NCBI RefSeq assembly: GCF_002090095.1
Contig: NZ_BBRJ01000002.1
Location: 124,001 to 188,000, forward strand
Direction: 5' to 3'
Length of the DNA stretch: 64,000 nt
Source: Demequina sp. NBRC 110053
GTDB taxonomy: Bacteria > Actinomycetota > Actinomycetes > Actinomycetales > Demequinaceae
Part shown: piece after piece, positions 9,151 through 17,003 of the stretch
Layout: every line of letters begins with the position of its first letter
Numbering within the stretch: the stretch's first letter is position 1
Notes under the pieces: generated by a model
What the model saw: the letters and a program-made list of their open reading frames with translations, nothing else
What the model was told of the DNA's origin: nothing
The model's database searches: none
Translations under genes and position numbers: made by a program

Positions 9151-9156
9151 GGCGGC

Positions 9157-10275
9157 ATGCCAGCGCGCCGTGTGTTCCTCGATGCCTCCGGGCGCTCTCC
9201 GGTAACGCCCAGGACGGCGGATGCGTTCCTCGCTGGGCTCGCTGAGGGGTGGGCCGATCCGGCGCGTCTGACGGCGGAGTCGCGTCGCGCGCGGGCGGTC
9301 CTCGATGGCGCCACGGAGGCGATCGCCGTTGCGCTGGGAGCCTCTCCCGAGCATGTCCACTTCACGTCTGGCGCCCACGTGGCGTTCGACCGCGCCGTCG
9401 CGGCCGTCGCGGCCGCCCGGCGGGGCCGGGACCGCATCGTCGCCAGCGCGATCGAGCGCAGGGCGGTGCTCGACGCCGCAGAGCAGGTGGCGCCAGGCGC
9501 CGTCACGCGCGTCCCGGTGGACCGCGCTGGACACGTCGACTCCGAGCACTTCGCGCGCGAGGTCTCCGACCCGGCCGTGTCGCTGGCGCTGGTCCAGCAC
9601 GGCAACCACGAGATCGGAACGCTTCAGCGCCTCGATGGCGTCGCAGACGCGGCGGCGGCAGCCCAGGTGCCGCTCATCGTGGACGCGTCCGCGACCGTCG
9701 GCCACGTCGACGCGCCCGAGCGCTGGGACGCCCTCGTGGCCGACCCCGCGGACTGGGGTGCACCGCTCGGCCTCGGCGTGGTCGCGATGCGCCCCCGGAC
9801 GCGATGGCTGACCGCCTGGCCTGGCGACGGCTTCTCCCCCGGCGGCGTCTCCATCCCGCTGGTCCTGGCGGCGGCGGTGGCGCTGCAGGAGCGTCTCGAG
9901 TCGCTCGAGGCGGACCGCTCGCGACTGGCGGCGCTCACCGCGACCCTCCGCGCACGGCTTGCTCAGCTCGAAGGCGTGACGGTCGTGGGAGACGAGATCG
10001 AGCGGCTCCCCCACCTGGTGACGGCGGCCTTCATGTATCTCGACGGCGAGCCCATCGTCTCCGCACTTGACCGGGAGGGCTTCGCGGTCGGATCGGGCTC
10101 CGCGTGCGGGTCGGACACGTTCGAGCCCAGTCAGGTGCTCGCAGCCATGGGCGCCCTGACCCACGGCAACCTCAGGCTCGGGCTGACGCCTGGCGTCGAC
10201 GATTCCGACGTCGAACGATTCCTCGCGACGCTGCCGCGCGTCATGGAGGACGTGCGGCGCTCCATGACGGCCTGA
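9157..10275 (+). CDS. Cysteine-desulfurase-like (class V aminotransferase fold) protein lacking the PLP lysine
   Basis: A 372-residue member of the IscS/NifS fold. Landmarks align in order: VFLDASGRSPV (6-16), HFTSGAHVA (68-76), GNHEIGTLQ (149-157), VDASATVGH (175-183), GAPLGLGVV (201-209) and the mobile active-site loop GSGSACGSD with C317. The PLP-binding residues are not conserved. The Schiff-base Lys position (normally HK before GGPxG) reads A198-D199, the stacking His in the TEH segment is Arg, and the Gln after the conserved Asp is Ala. It may be an inactive homologue that keeps the sulfur-accepting Cys, or it may use another chemistry. It is near an A-type Fe-S carrier gene on the other strand. 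Confidence 0.75.
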   Translation: MPARRVFLDASGRSPVTPRTADAFLAGLAEGWADPARLTAESRRARAVLDGATEAIAVALGASPEHVHFTSGAHVAFDRAVAAVAAARRGRDRIVASAIERRAVLDAAEQVAPGAVTRVPVDRAGHVDSEHFAREVSDPAVSLALVQHGNHEIGTLQRLDGVADAAAAAQVPLIVDASATVGHVDAPERWDALVADPADWGAPLGLGVVAMRPRTRWLTAWPGDGFSPGGVSIPLVLAAAVALQERLESLEADRSRLAALTATLRARLAQLEGVTVVGDEIERLPHLVTAAFMYLDGEPIVSALDREGFAVGSGSACGSDTFEPSQVLAAMGALTHGNLRLGLTPGVDDSDVERFLATLPRVMEDVRRSMTA

Positions 10276-10320
10276 CGGAAGGTCAGCCGGGCGAAGCGGC
10301 GCGCGCCCCCGAACGCGCGA

Positions 10321-10360
10321 ACGGGCGGCGACCGCACCGTGAAGGTGCGGCGCCGCCCGT
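10321..10360. terminator. Bidirectional terminator between 9157 gene and erpA
   Basis: A near-perfect hairpin: 10-bp arms ACGGGCGGCG / CGCCGCCCGT, one bulged A, then 7-bp CCGCACC / GGTGCGG around the loop GTGAA. It lies between convergent genes and would serve both strands. Confidence 0.85.
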
Positions 10361-10378
10361 CGGCGTGAGACTAGTCGC

Positions 10379-10732
10379 TCAGCTGAAGGAGTCGCCGCAT
10401 GCGCAGGAGCTCGCGGCGTTCGGGTTGTCGATGGTGAAACCCTGCTTCTCGATCGTGTCGGCGAAGTCGATGGTCGCACCGTCGAGGTACGGCACCGACA
10501 TCTTGTCGACGACGACCTCGACACCGTCGAAGTCGCGGATCGCGTCGCCGTCGAGCGTGCGCTCATCGAAGTACAGCTGGTAGATGAGTCCGGAGCAGCC
10601 TCCGGGCTGAACCGCCAGACGCAGGCGGAGGTCGTCGCGACCCTCCTGGTCGAGCAGGCTCTTGACCTTCCCAGCGGCAGCGTCGGTGATGACGACTCCG
10701 TGAGTGACAGCCTCAGTGGCAGTGTCAGTCAT
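10379..10732 (-). CDS. erpA: A-type iron-sulfur cluster carrier (HesB/ErpA family)
   Basis: A 117-residue A-type carrier that receives Fe-S clusters and hands them to target enzymes. The three conserved cysteines are C46 (in GGCSG), C110 and C112 (in SCACGDSF). The length and the C-terminal CxCG motif are normal for the family. The start is fixed by a strong AAAGGAGG a few bases before ATG 10732; the longer frame upstream has no ribosome site and is low complexity. Lipoyl synthase (LipA) and quinolinate synthase (NadA), both [4Fe-4S] enzymes in this window, are plausible clients. The actinobacterial orthologue lies beside the glycerate kinase gene, as here. Confidence 0.92.
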   Translation of the reverse strand: MTDTATEAVTHGVVITDAAAGKVKSLLDQEGRDDLRLRLAVQPGGCSGLIYQLYFDERTLDGDAIRDFDGVEVVVDKMSVPYLDGATIDFADTIEKQGFTIDNPNAASSCACGDSFS

Positions 10733-10812
10733 AGGCCGCCTCCTTTCCTCGTTCGTGTCTTCAAGGGTACGCCTGCCTCGCGCATTCCCGACACCCCCAC
10801 CCGGGAGCGGCG

Positions 10813-11808
10813 TCAATCGCGCTGGCGCCAGGTCTGCGCGACGCGGGCGACCCCGGCCCCGAGTCCGGGGGCCCCTGGCTCGGCCGCATGGGCGGAGGCG
10901 ATGCCGGCGTTCATGAGGTCGCGACGGCCGATGCGCGTGCTCGGGGCGAGCACGACGCACGGGACGCCGATGGCCGCGGCGAGCGCGCTCGCCGCCGGCA
11001 CCGCGCCGTCGTCGAGAGCGCGCGGCTCGAGCGAAGGGACGACTGCGACGACGAGGTCGGCGCCCTCCACCGCCTGCGTCCCGCCTGCCAGGTGGGCCAG
11101 CAGAGGGCCGGCTGGCGCCAGCCGACCGCCCGCGGCGGCCAGGCAGTACGCCAATCCGCCTGCGGCGCCGGCGCCCGGACCGTCGGACAGCCGGGACGCG
11201 CCCAGCAGCGACCGCGAACCCGCGACGGGATCCGCCTCGCGCGCGATCTCGCTCCACCGCTCCTCCTGTCGCTGAGCTGCCACGGCCAGCGCGTGGTCGG
11301 ACTCACGGCGCTCGCGCAGGGTGGCGCTCATGCCGCGCAGCCCCAGGAGGGGGCGTTGGGAGGTGACCGCGACGACCAGGTCGAGGCTCGCGAGGGCGCC
11401 GCGGAGCTGCGACAGTCCGCCGAGCCACAGATCGGTGGCATCACCGGCCGGGGCCTCGTCCCCGACGGGCACGACGACTGTCACTGGTCGCGACCGATCG
11501 GCGTGCTCGGCTGCGAGGCCGAGGAGCCCGGCCGCGAGCGCGTGGGGCTCCCAGCGGGCCGACGGCGACGCCGGCGCGACGATGACGGCGCCGCCTGCCT
11601 CGACGGTCTCGACGCCGCCTACGCGCGAGCGCGCCCCCGCCAGCGCATCGGCGCTGCGTGGCCCCCCGTCGCCCAGGGCGACGCAGGCGATGTCCGCACC
11701 CGAGTCCACGGCGAGCCAGCTCTCTGAGACGATCGCTGCCGCGTCCCGCGGGGACAGTGGCGCAGCGTCGAGGCCCGGCCAGCTCTGGGCGAGGACGGCG
11801 ATGCGCAT
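10813..11808 (-). CDS. Glycerate kinase family protein, divergent
   Basis: A 331-residue protein with the two-lobed glycerate kinase (GarK) fold. The best match is the glycine-rich GAGAAGGLAYCLAAAGG near residues 212-228, typical of the family. The usual C-terminal signature TGEGRLDxQTxxGK is not recognisable; the corresponding part reads VAVVPSLEPRALDDG. So the substrate or even the activity may differ from D-glycerate phosphorylation to 2- or 3-phosphoglycerate. ATG 11808 is chosen because family members begin MRIAVLA; the longer upstream frame is unsupported. It is conserved next to erpA in actinobacteria. Confidence 0.75.
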   Translation of the reverse strand: MRIAVLAQSWPGLDAAPLSPRDAAAIVSESWLAVDSGADIACVALGDGGPRSADALAGARSRVGGVETVEAGGAVIVAPASPSARWEPHALAAGLLGLAAEHADRSRPVTVVVPVGDEAPAGDATDLWLGGLSQLRGALASLDLVVAVTSQRPLLGLRGMSATLRERRESDHALAVAAQRQEERWSEIAREADPVAGSRSLLGASRLSDGPGAGAAGGLAYCLAAAGGRLAPAGPLLAHLAGGTQAVEGADLVVAVVPSLEPRALDDGAVPAASALAAAIGVPCVVLAPSTRIGRRDLMNAGIASAHAAEPGAPGLGAGVARVAQTWRQRD

Positions 11809-11848
11809 GGGCTCTAGTGTGCCGTGCCGACCGTGAGACAATGACCGA

Positions 11849-13054
11849 ATGACCACGACGTTCACCGAGCCGTCCGCGTCGCCCGCCCTGCTGCTCCTGG
11901 GAGAGCGGCGCGATCCGCTGTCCGAGCGCGGCGTGGACTGTCCCGGCGATCTGCCGGCACCTTCCGACCCCGACCTCGTCGAGCGCGCGACGCGCGCGAA
12001 GGAGGCGCTGGGCGACCGGGTGTTCATCCTCGGTCACCACTACCAGCGCGACGAGGTCATCCAGTTCGCCGACGTCACGGGCGACTCCTTCAAGCTCGCG
12101 CGAGACGCCGCCGCCCGACCCGAGGCCGAGTTCATCGTGTTCTGCGGCGTGCACTTCATGGCCGAGAGTGCCGACATCCTGACCTCCGAGGACCAGACCG
12201 TGGTCCTGCCGGACATGGCGGCCGGATGCTCGATGGCGGACATGGCCAACATCAACCAGGTCGAGGATGCGTGGGAGCAGCTCGCCGAGGTCGGCGTCGC
12301 CGGCCGCACCGTGCCCGTGACCTACATGAACTCGACGGCGGCGATCAAGGCCTTCTGCGGCCGCAACGGCGGCGTGGTGTGCACCTCGTCCAACGCCGAG
12401 GTCGCGCTGCGCTGGGCCTTCGACCAGGTGGGCGGACTCGACGGCGACGGCAAGGTGCTGTTCCTGCCCGACCAGCACCTGGGCCGCAATACGGCCGTCC
12501 TCCAGCTGGGCCTCGCGCTCGAGGACTGCGTGCTCTTCGACCCGCGCAAGCCCTACGGTGGCAACACCCCTGAGGAGCTCGAGCGGGCCCGCGTCATCCT
12601 GTGGCGGGGCCACTGCTCCGTGCACGGCCGTTTCCGCAAGGAGAACGTCGAGGCGGCGCGCTCGAAGGTGCCGGGCATCAACGTGCTCGTGCACCCCGAG
12701 TGCTCGCATGAGGTCGTGACGCGCGCCGACCACGTCGGCTCCACCGAGTACATCATCAAGACGATCGAGGCCGCGGAGCCGGGCTCGAGCTGGGTGATCG
12801 GCACCGAGCTCAACCTGGTCCGTCGCCTCGCGAACGCGCACCCCGACAAGGACATCCACTTCCTCGAGGACACGGTGTGCTTCTGCTCGACCATGAACCG
12901 CATCGACCTGCCGCACCTGGTCTGGGCGCTCGAGTCGCTCGCCGCCGGCACGGTCATCAATCGCATCGTCGTGGACGACCAGACGCAGACGGAGGCCAAG
13001 GTGGCCCTCGACCGCATGCTCGCCCTACCAGCCAAGAACACCGCCAAGGACTGA
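11849..13054 (+). CDS. nadA: Quinolinate synthase A
   Basis: A 401-residue [4Fe-4S] enzyme that condenses iminoaspartate with dihydroxyacetone phosphate to quinolinate in de novo NAD synthesis. Cluster ligands are C127 (AAGCSMADM), C285 (HPECSHEV) and one of C344/C346 (TVCFCSTMN). HHYQRDE at 63-69 is the usual substrate-site segment. It has an N-terminal extension of about 50 residues compared with short NadA proteins. nadB and nadC, which usually accompany nadA, are not beside it. NadE is encoded elsewhere in the window (42085). GACAAT ends 6 nt before the ATG, a possible leaderless promoter. Confidence 0.95.
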   Translation: MTTTFTEPSASPALLLLGERRDPLSERGVDCPGDLPAPSDPDLVERATRAKEALGDRVFILGHHYQRDEVIQFADVTGDSFKLARDAAARPEAEFIVFCGVHFMAESADILTSEDQTVVLPDMAAGCSMADMANINQVEDAWEQLAEVGVAGRTVPVTYMNSTAAIKAFCGRNGGVVCTSSNAEVALRWAFDQVGGLDGDGKVLFLPDQHLGRNTAVLQLGLALEDCVLFDPRKPYGGNTPEELERARVILWRGHCSVHGRFRKENVEAARSKVPGINVLVHPECSHEVVTRADHVGSTEYIIKTIEAAEPGSSWVIGTELNLVRRLANAHPDKDIHFLEDTVCFCSTMNRIDLPHLVWALESLAAGTVINRIVVDDQTQTEAKVALDRMLALPAKNTAKD

Positions 13055-13089
13055 ACCCGGGCGCCCCACAGGAGCCACCCAAGGAAGCC

Positions 13090-13692
13090 ATGAAGAAGAA
13101 CGTCACCGACGCGACCACCCCCGCGACCACCGTCGACTCGACAGTCGAGCTCTCTGACGGCGAGGCCGTCGCCGCAGGCAAGGGTCGACCCACGCCCAAG
13201 CGCAAGGACCAGGAGGCAGCGAACCGTCGCGCGCTCGTCCCCAACACCAAGGCGGACAAGCAGGCGGTCAAGGCCAAGGCTCGCGCCCAGCGCGAGAAGG
13301 AGTTCCAGGCGATGCGCGAGGGCGACGAGCGCAACATGCCGCACGAGCATCGTGGACCCGAGCGCCGCTTCCTGCGCGACTTCGTGGATGCACGCACGTC
13401 GATAGGCGAGTTCCTGCTTCCCCTCGCGATCGTGTTCGTGATCCTGTCGCTGTTCATGAATCAGCTCGGCCCCGCCAGCCTGCTGATGGTGCTGTTCTTC
13501 TACGTGCTCGTGCTCGCCGCCGCGATCGAGACCTTCATCACGATCAGGCGCCTGAAGAAGGCGTTCATCGCGGCGTTCGGAGAGAGCAGGCTGCCGCGCG
13601 GCTGGACCTTCTACGTCATCTCCCGCGCCCTCAACCTGCGCCGCTTCCGCACTCCTCGCCCCAAGGTCAAGCGCGGCGAGTATCCCGTCTGA
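13090..13692 (+). CDS. DUF3043 family membrane protein
   Basis: A 200-residue actinobacterial protein of unknown function. A basic, charged N-terminal region (about 1-100, with [16 protein letters not shown] typical of the family) precedes two membrane helices (about 116-134 and 137-158) and a basic C-terminus ending [11 protein letters not shown]. The start ATG 13090 has AAGGAAG immediately upstream (13081-13087). It follows nadA by 35 nt and may be co-transcribed. The family is conserved near the erpA/glycerate kinase pair in actinobacteria. Confidence 0.85.
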   Translation: MKKNVTDATTPATTVDSTVELSDGEAVAAGKGRPTPKRKDQEAANRRALVPNTKADKQAVKAKARAQREKEFQAMREGDERNMPHEHRGPERRFLRDFVDARTSIGEFLLPLAIVFVILSLFMNQLGPASLLMVLFFYVLVLAAAIETFITIRRLKKAFIAAFGESRLPRGWTFYVISRALNLRRFRTPRPKVKRGEYPV

Positions 13693-13724
13693 CCGGTCGG
13701 TCAGGCAACGGCGCGCGGTCGTCG

Positions 13725-13730
13725 TAGGGT
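13725..13730 (+). promoter_or_regulatory. -10 box for a probable leaderless mRNA (aldo/keto reductase)
   Basis: TAGGGT followed by 7 nt and ATG 13738. It favours ATG 13738 over the in-frame GTG at 13729, which overlaps the box. Confidence 0.5.
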
Positions 13731-13737
13731 GGTCGAC

Positions 13738-14751
13738 ATGATCAACTATCGCTATCTGGGAAACTCCGGCCTCAAGATCACCGAGCTCACCTACGGCAAC
13801 TGGCTCACTCATGCATCGCAGGTCGCGAACGAGCAGGCCGCCGCCTGCGTGAAGGCGGCCCTCGACGTGGGCATCAGCTCCTTCGACACCGCGGACGTCT
13901 ACGCCAACACGGCGGCCGAGACGGTCCTGGGTGACATCCTCAAGGGCGAGCGGCGCGAGAGCCTCGAGATCTTCACGAAGGTCTACTGGCCCACCGGGCC
14001 GGGCGGCGCCAACGACACGGGTTTGTCGCGCAAGCACATCATGGAGTCCATCAACGGCTCGCTCAAGCGCCTGCAGACCGACTACGTGGACCTCTACCAG
14101 GCCCACCGCTACGACCATGAGACCCCGCTCGAGGAGACGATGACCGCCTTCGCGGACATCGTGCGCCAGGGCAAGGCCCACTACATCGGCGTGAGCGAGT
14201 GGACGGCCGACCAGATTCGCGAGGGCGTGAGGCTCGCGGACGAGCTCAACATCCAGCTCATCTCGAGCCAGCCGCAGTACTCGATGCTGTGGCGCGTGAT
14301 CGAGGACGAGGTGGTGCCCGCCTCGGAGGAGTCAGGAGTGAGCCAGATCGTCTGGTCCCCCGTCGCCCAGGGAGTGCTCACCGGCAAGTACAAGCCGGGT
14401 GAGGCGCCGCCTGCGGGCTCGCGCGCGACCGATGAGAAGGGCGGGGCGAACATGATCAAGCGATTCATGAACGATGATGTCCTCGCGCGGGTGCAGAGGC
14501 TGCAGCCCATCGCTGACGAGCTCGACCTCACCATGGCGCAGCTCGCCATCGCCTGGGTGCTCCAGAACCCGAACGTGTCCGCCGCGATCATCGGAGCCTC
14601 GCGCCCCGAGCAGGTCACCGACAACGCCAAGGCCTCCGGCGTGGAGATCCCCGCCGAGCTCATGACCCGCATCGACGAGGCCCTGGGAGACATCGTCGAG
14701 CGTGACCCCGCCAAGACCGTGGAGACGAACCCGCAGGAGCGTGTCGCGTAG
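13738..14751 (+). CDS. Aldo/keto reductase, Kv-beta-like (AKR6 type)
   Basis: A 337-residue NADPH-dependent oxidoreductase of the (beta/alpha)8 AKR superfamily. The catalytic tetrad is visible: D and Y in FDTADVYANTAAE, K in IFTKVYW, and H in LYQAHRYD. The start MINYRYLGNSGLKITELTYG and the C-terminal coenzyme-binding part IIGASRPEQVTDNAKA match the voltage-gated K+ channel beta-subunit-like group. Such enzymes reduce small aldehydes or methylglyoxal; the real substrate is unknown. It stands alone, followed by a strong terminator. Confidence 0.88.
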   Translation: MINYRYLGNSGLKITELTYGNWLTHASQVANEQAAACVKAALDVGISSFDTADVYANTAAETVLGDILKGERRESLEIFTKVYWPTGPGGANDTGLSRKHIMESINGSLKRLQTDYVDLYQAHRYDHETPLEETMTAFADIVRQGKAHYIGVSEWTADQIREGVRLADELNIQLISSQPQYSMLWRVIEDEVVPASEESGVSQIVWSPVAQGVLTGKYKPGEAPPAGSRATDEKGGANMIKRFMNDDVLARVQRLQPIADELDLTMAQLAIAWVLQNPNVSAAIIGASRPEQVTDNAKASGVEIPAELMTRIDEALGDIVERDPAKTVETNPQERVA

Positions 14752-14772
14752 GTCGCCTTCGACGCGGACACA

Positions 14773-14810
14773 CATCGGCCCCGGCACCTCGCGAGGTGTC
14801 GGGGCCGATG
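14773..14810 (+). terminator. Hairpin terminator after aldo/keto reductase
   Basis: 18-bp arms CATCGGCCCCGGCACCTC / GAGGTGTCGGGGCCGATG with a single G-T pair and a 2-nt loop. The right arm carries the recurrent GGCCGATGCGC motif. Confidence 0.8.
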
Positions 14811-14890
14811 CGCATCAAAGGAGAAAACAATGCGTCTGGTGAGAGGCGCACATTCGGTGAACGCTCCGCCCCGGCGTCTCGTTCCCGGGC

Positions 14891-14896
14891 TACCGT
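14891..14896 (+). promoter_or_regulatory. -10 box for a probable leaderless mRNA (14903 gene)
   Basis: TACCGT followed by 6 nt and ATG 14903; no Shine-Dalgarno sequence. Confidence 0.5.
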
Positions 14897-14902
14897 GACA
14901 GG

Positions 14903-15970
14903 ATGAGTCTCGACTGGTCGACCATGCGCGCGACGGTGCGCGACCTCGGCGTGTCGCCGTCCGAGGTGCTGCTGGCCGGGTCCGCCCCCCTGGTCGCCGT
15001 GGGTGCCCTCGACCACGCCGGAGACCTCGACGTGGTCGCGTGGGGCGAGGCGTGGGCCACCCTCGCATCGCGCGGGACGGTGCGCGAGGGGTCGCTGGGT
15101 GACCGCGTGGTCGACCTGGCCGGCGGACTGCAGGTGTTCTCGGGCTGGCACGGAGCACCGGCGGTCGAGGTCTTGCGCAGGGCCATGACGAGGGACGGCT
15201 TGCAGGTGCTGTCCCTGTCCGACGTGATCGCCTACAAGCGCACGCTCGATCGCGACAAGGATCGCGAGCACCTGCGTGCGCTCGCCCGGTGGGCAAGCGA
15301 GATGACAGATGAGGGCTCCGCCGCGTCGGGAAGGCCCCCACGCCGCCTCGCCGACCGGACTCACGCGGGCGAGCTGCTCGCCGCGCGCCTGAGCGACCCC
15401 GACCTGCCCCGCCCCGTCGTGCTGGCGCTGCCCCGCGGCGGCGTCCCGGTCGCCGAGCCCGTCGCGCGGGCCCTGTCCGCCGAGCTCGACGTGCTCGTGG
15501 TGCGCAAGCTGGGGGTGCCGGCCAACCCCGAGTATGCGTTCGGCGCGATCGGCGAACGCGGGGTGAGCGTGGTCGACCCGCGCATCGTCTCCGCGGCGGG
15601 GCTGTCGCACGACGAGGTCGAGGCTGTCGAGAGGGCGGAGCGCTCCGAGCTCGACCGTCGCCGCACCGTCTACCGCCCTGGCCGACCCGAGCTCGATCTG
15701 CGCGGTCGCACCGCTGTGGTCGTGGACGACGGCTCCGCGACCGGCGCGACGGCGCGCGCGGCGATCGCCGTCGCGCGCGGGCTGGGCGCCGCACGGATCG
15801 TCGTGGCCGTGGGCGCTTGCCCGCCTGACATCCTGGCGCTGCTGGGACGCGAGGCCGATGGGTCCGTCGCCGCCCTCACCCCTGAGCCCTTCGCGGCGGT
15901 GGGCCAGTGGTACCAGGACTTCGCTCAGACCTCGGACGACGAGGTACGGAGGCTGCTAGGTCTCGCGTAG
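14903..15970 (+). CDS. Nucleotidyltransferase-like domain fused to phosphoribosyltransferase
   Basis: A 355-residue two-domain protein. Residues 1-135 look like a minimal nucleotidyltransferase: G26-S27, then D41-L-D43 in AGDLDVVAWG, and a C-terminal YKRTLDRDKDREHL segment (111-124) common in NTP_transf/antitoxin-like proteins. Residues about 150-355 are a type I phosphoribosyltransferase with the PRPP loop VVVDDGSATGAT (272-283) and PRGGVPVAEPVA (177-188). PRTases of this group often stand alone in actinobacteria with no known substrate; the fusion to a nucleotidyltransferase is unusual. Its 3' end overlaps the convergent pyrD by 46 nt. There is no stop or frameshift between the domains. Confidence 0.75.
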   Translation: MSLDWSTMRATVRDLGVSPSEVLLAGSAPLVAVGALDHAGDLDVVAWGEAWATLASRGTVREGSLGDRVVDLAGGLQVFSGWHGAPAVEVLRRAMTRDGLQVLSLSDVIAYKRTLDRDKDREHLRALARWASEMTDEGSAASGRPPRRLADRTHAGELLAARLSDPDLPRPVVLALPRGGVPVAEPVARALSAELDVLVVRKLGVPANPEYAFGAIGERGVSVVDPRIVSAAGLSHDEVEAVERAERSELDRRRTVYRPGRPELDLRGRTAVVVDDGSATGATARAAIAVARGLGAARIVVAVGACPPDILALLGREADGSVAALTPEPFAAVGQWYQDFAQTSDDEVRRLLGLA

Positions 15971-16971
15971 CTCGCGAGATCGCGATTGAGGCGCGCCACC
16001 CATCCCGGCCCGTGGTAGACGAACCCCGTGTACGTCTGGAGGAGCGTCGCGCCGGCGTCCAGCAGAGCCCGCGCATCCGCCTCGGTCTCGATGCCGCCGA
16101 CGCCGATGATCGCCAGCTCGTCCCCTGCCCTCGCGCGCAGTCGGGCGACGACCTCGAGCGCCCGTGCCCGCACGGGTGGACCCGAGAGGCCACCCGGCCC
16201 GAGGTCGTGCGCGATGGTGGTGTTGGTCGCGATCACGCCGTCCAGCCCCAGCTCGAGGGCGAGCTCCGCCACGGCGTCGACATCCTCGTCAGCGAGGTCG
16301 GGCGCGATCTTCACCAGCAGGGGCACATGGCGTCTCACGGCCTCGTCGGCGGCATGACGCACGGCGACCAGGATCGGTCGCAGCGCCTCCGTCGACTGGA
16401 GGTCGCGCAGGCCAGGAGTGTTGGGCGAGCTGACGTTGACCACGAGGTAGTCGGCGTACGGCGCGAGGGTGCGTGCGGAGTACGCGTAGTCGTCGGCGGC
16501 GTCCTCCGGCGGCGTCACCTTCGTCTTGCCGATGTTCACCCCGAGCACCACGCGACGGCCGCGCCGCGTGCCGCGCAGACCGGCGAGACGCGACGCGACC
16601 GCATCGGCCCCCTCGTTGTTGAAGCCCATGCGGTTGCGCAGCCCGTGGACGTCGAGCTCGCGCCACGACCGCGGCCGCTCGTTGCCCGGCTGGCCCTGCG
16701 CCGTGATGGTGCCCACCTCGACGAAGGCGAAGCCCGCCGCCGCGAGCCCCACGACGGCCTCCGCGTTCTTGTCCATCCCGGCGGCGAGCCCCAGTCGGCC
16801 GGGGAACGCGATGCCCATCGCCTCGACTCCGCTCCGAGGTGTCGGAAGGAGCCTCAGCGACCTCCCCACGCGGAAGGCCCACCCGCCCCACCGGAAGGCG
16901 AGCACGCCGAATCGGTGGGCGCGCTCGGCGTCCACGCGCACGAGGACGGTGTCGTAGAACAGGCGGTACAC
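15925..16971 (-). CDS. pyrD: Dihydroorotate dehydrogenase (quinone), class 2
   Basis: A 348-residue flavoenzyme oxidising dihydroorotate to orotate with quinone, step four of pyrimidine synthesis. The class 2 features are the N-terminal membrane-associating helices (about 1-40) and the catalytic Ser in [12 protein letters not shown] (178-189). FMN and substrate segments [11 protein letters not shown] (61-71), NRMGFNNEG (113-121) and GVGGI are present. The GTG start at 16971 is supported by a -10 box TACGTT exactly 6 nt before it. The last 15 codons lie antisense to the end of the phosphoribosyltransferase fusion gene. Confidence 0.95.
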   Translation of the reverse strand: MYRLFYDTVLVRVDAERAHRFGVLAFRWGGWAFRVGRSLRLLPTPRSGVEAMGIAFPGRLGLAAGMDKNAEAVVGLAAAGFAFVEVGTITAQGQPGNERPRSWRELDVHGLRNRMGFNNEGADAVASRLAGLRGTRRGRRVVLGVNIGKTKVTPPEDAADDYAYSARTLAPYADYLVVNVSSPNTPGLRDLQSTEALRPILVAVRHAADEAVRRHVPLLVKIAPDLADEDVDAVAELALELGLDGVIATNTTIAHDLGPGGLSGPPVRARALEVVARLRARAGDELAIIGVGGIETEADARALLDAGATLLQTYTGFVYHGPGWVARLNRDLASYARPSSLRTSSSEV

Positions 16972-16977
16972 GGCTCC

Positions 16978-16997
16978 AACGTAGCGCGCGTTAGGCT
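16978..16997. promoter_or_regulatory. Back-to-back divergent promoter, pyrD / pepA
   Basis: Outward -10 boxes TACGTT (minus strand, 16983-16978) for pyrD and TAGGCT (plus, 16992-16997) for pepA, separated by the 8-bp core GCGCGCGT. Each box lies 6 nt from its start codon and the intergenic space is 32 bp, identical in geometry to the ctaC/9157 promoter. Confidence 0.6.
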
Positions 16998-17003
16998 CGT
17001 TTC

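Noticed and set aside
12877-13089. Longer upstream form of the DUF3043 gene
   Set aside because: The extension overlaps nadA in another frame; AAGGAAG marks ATG 13090.
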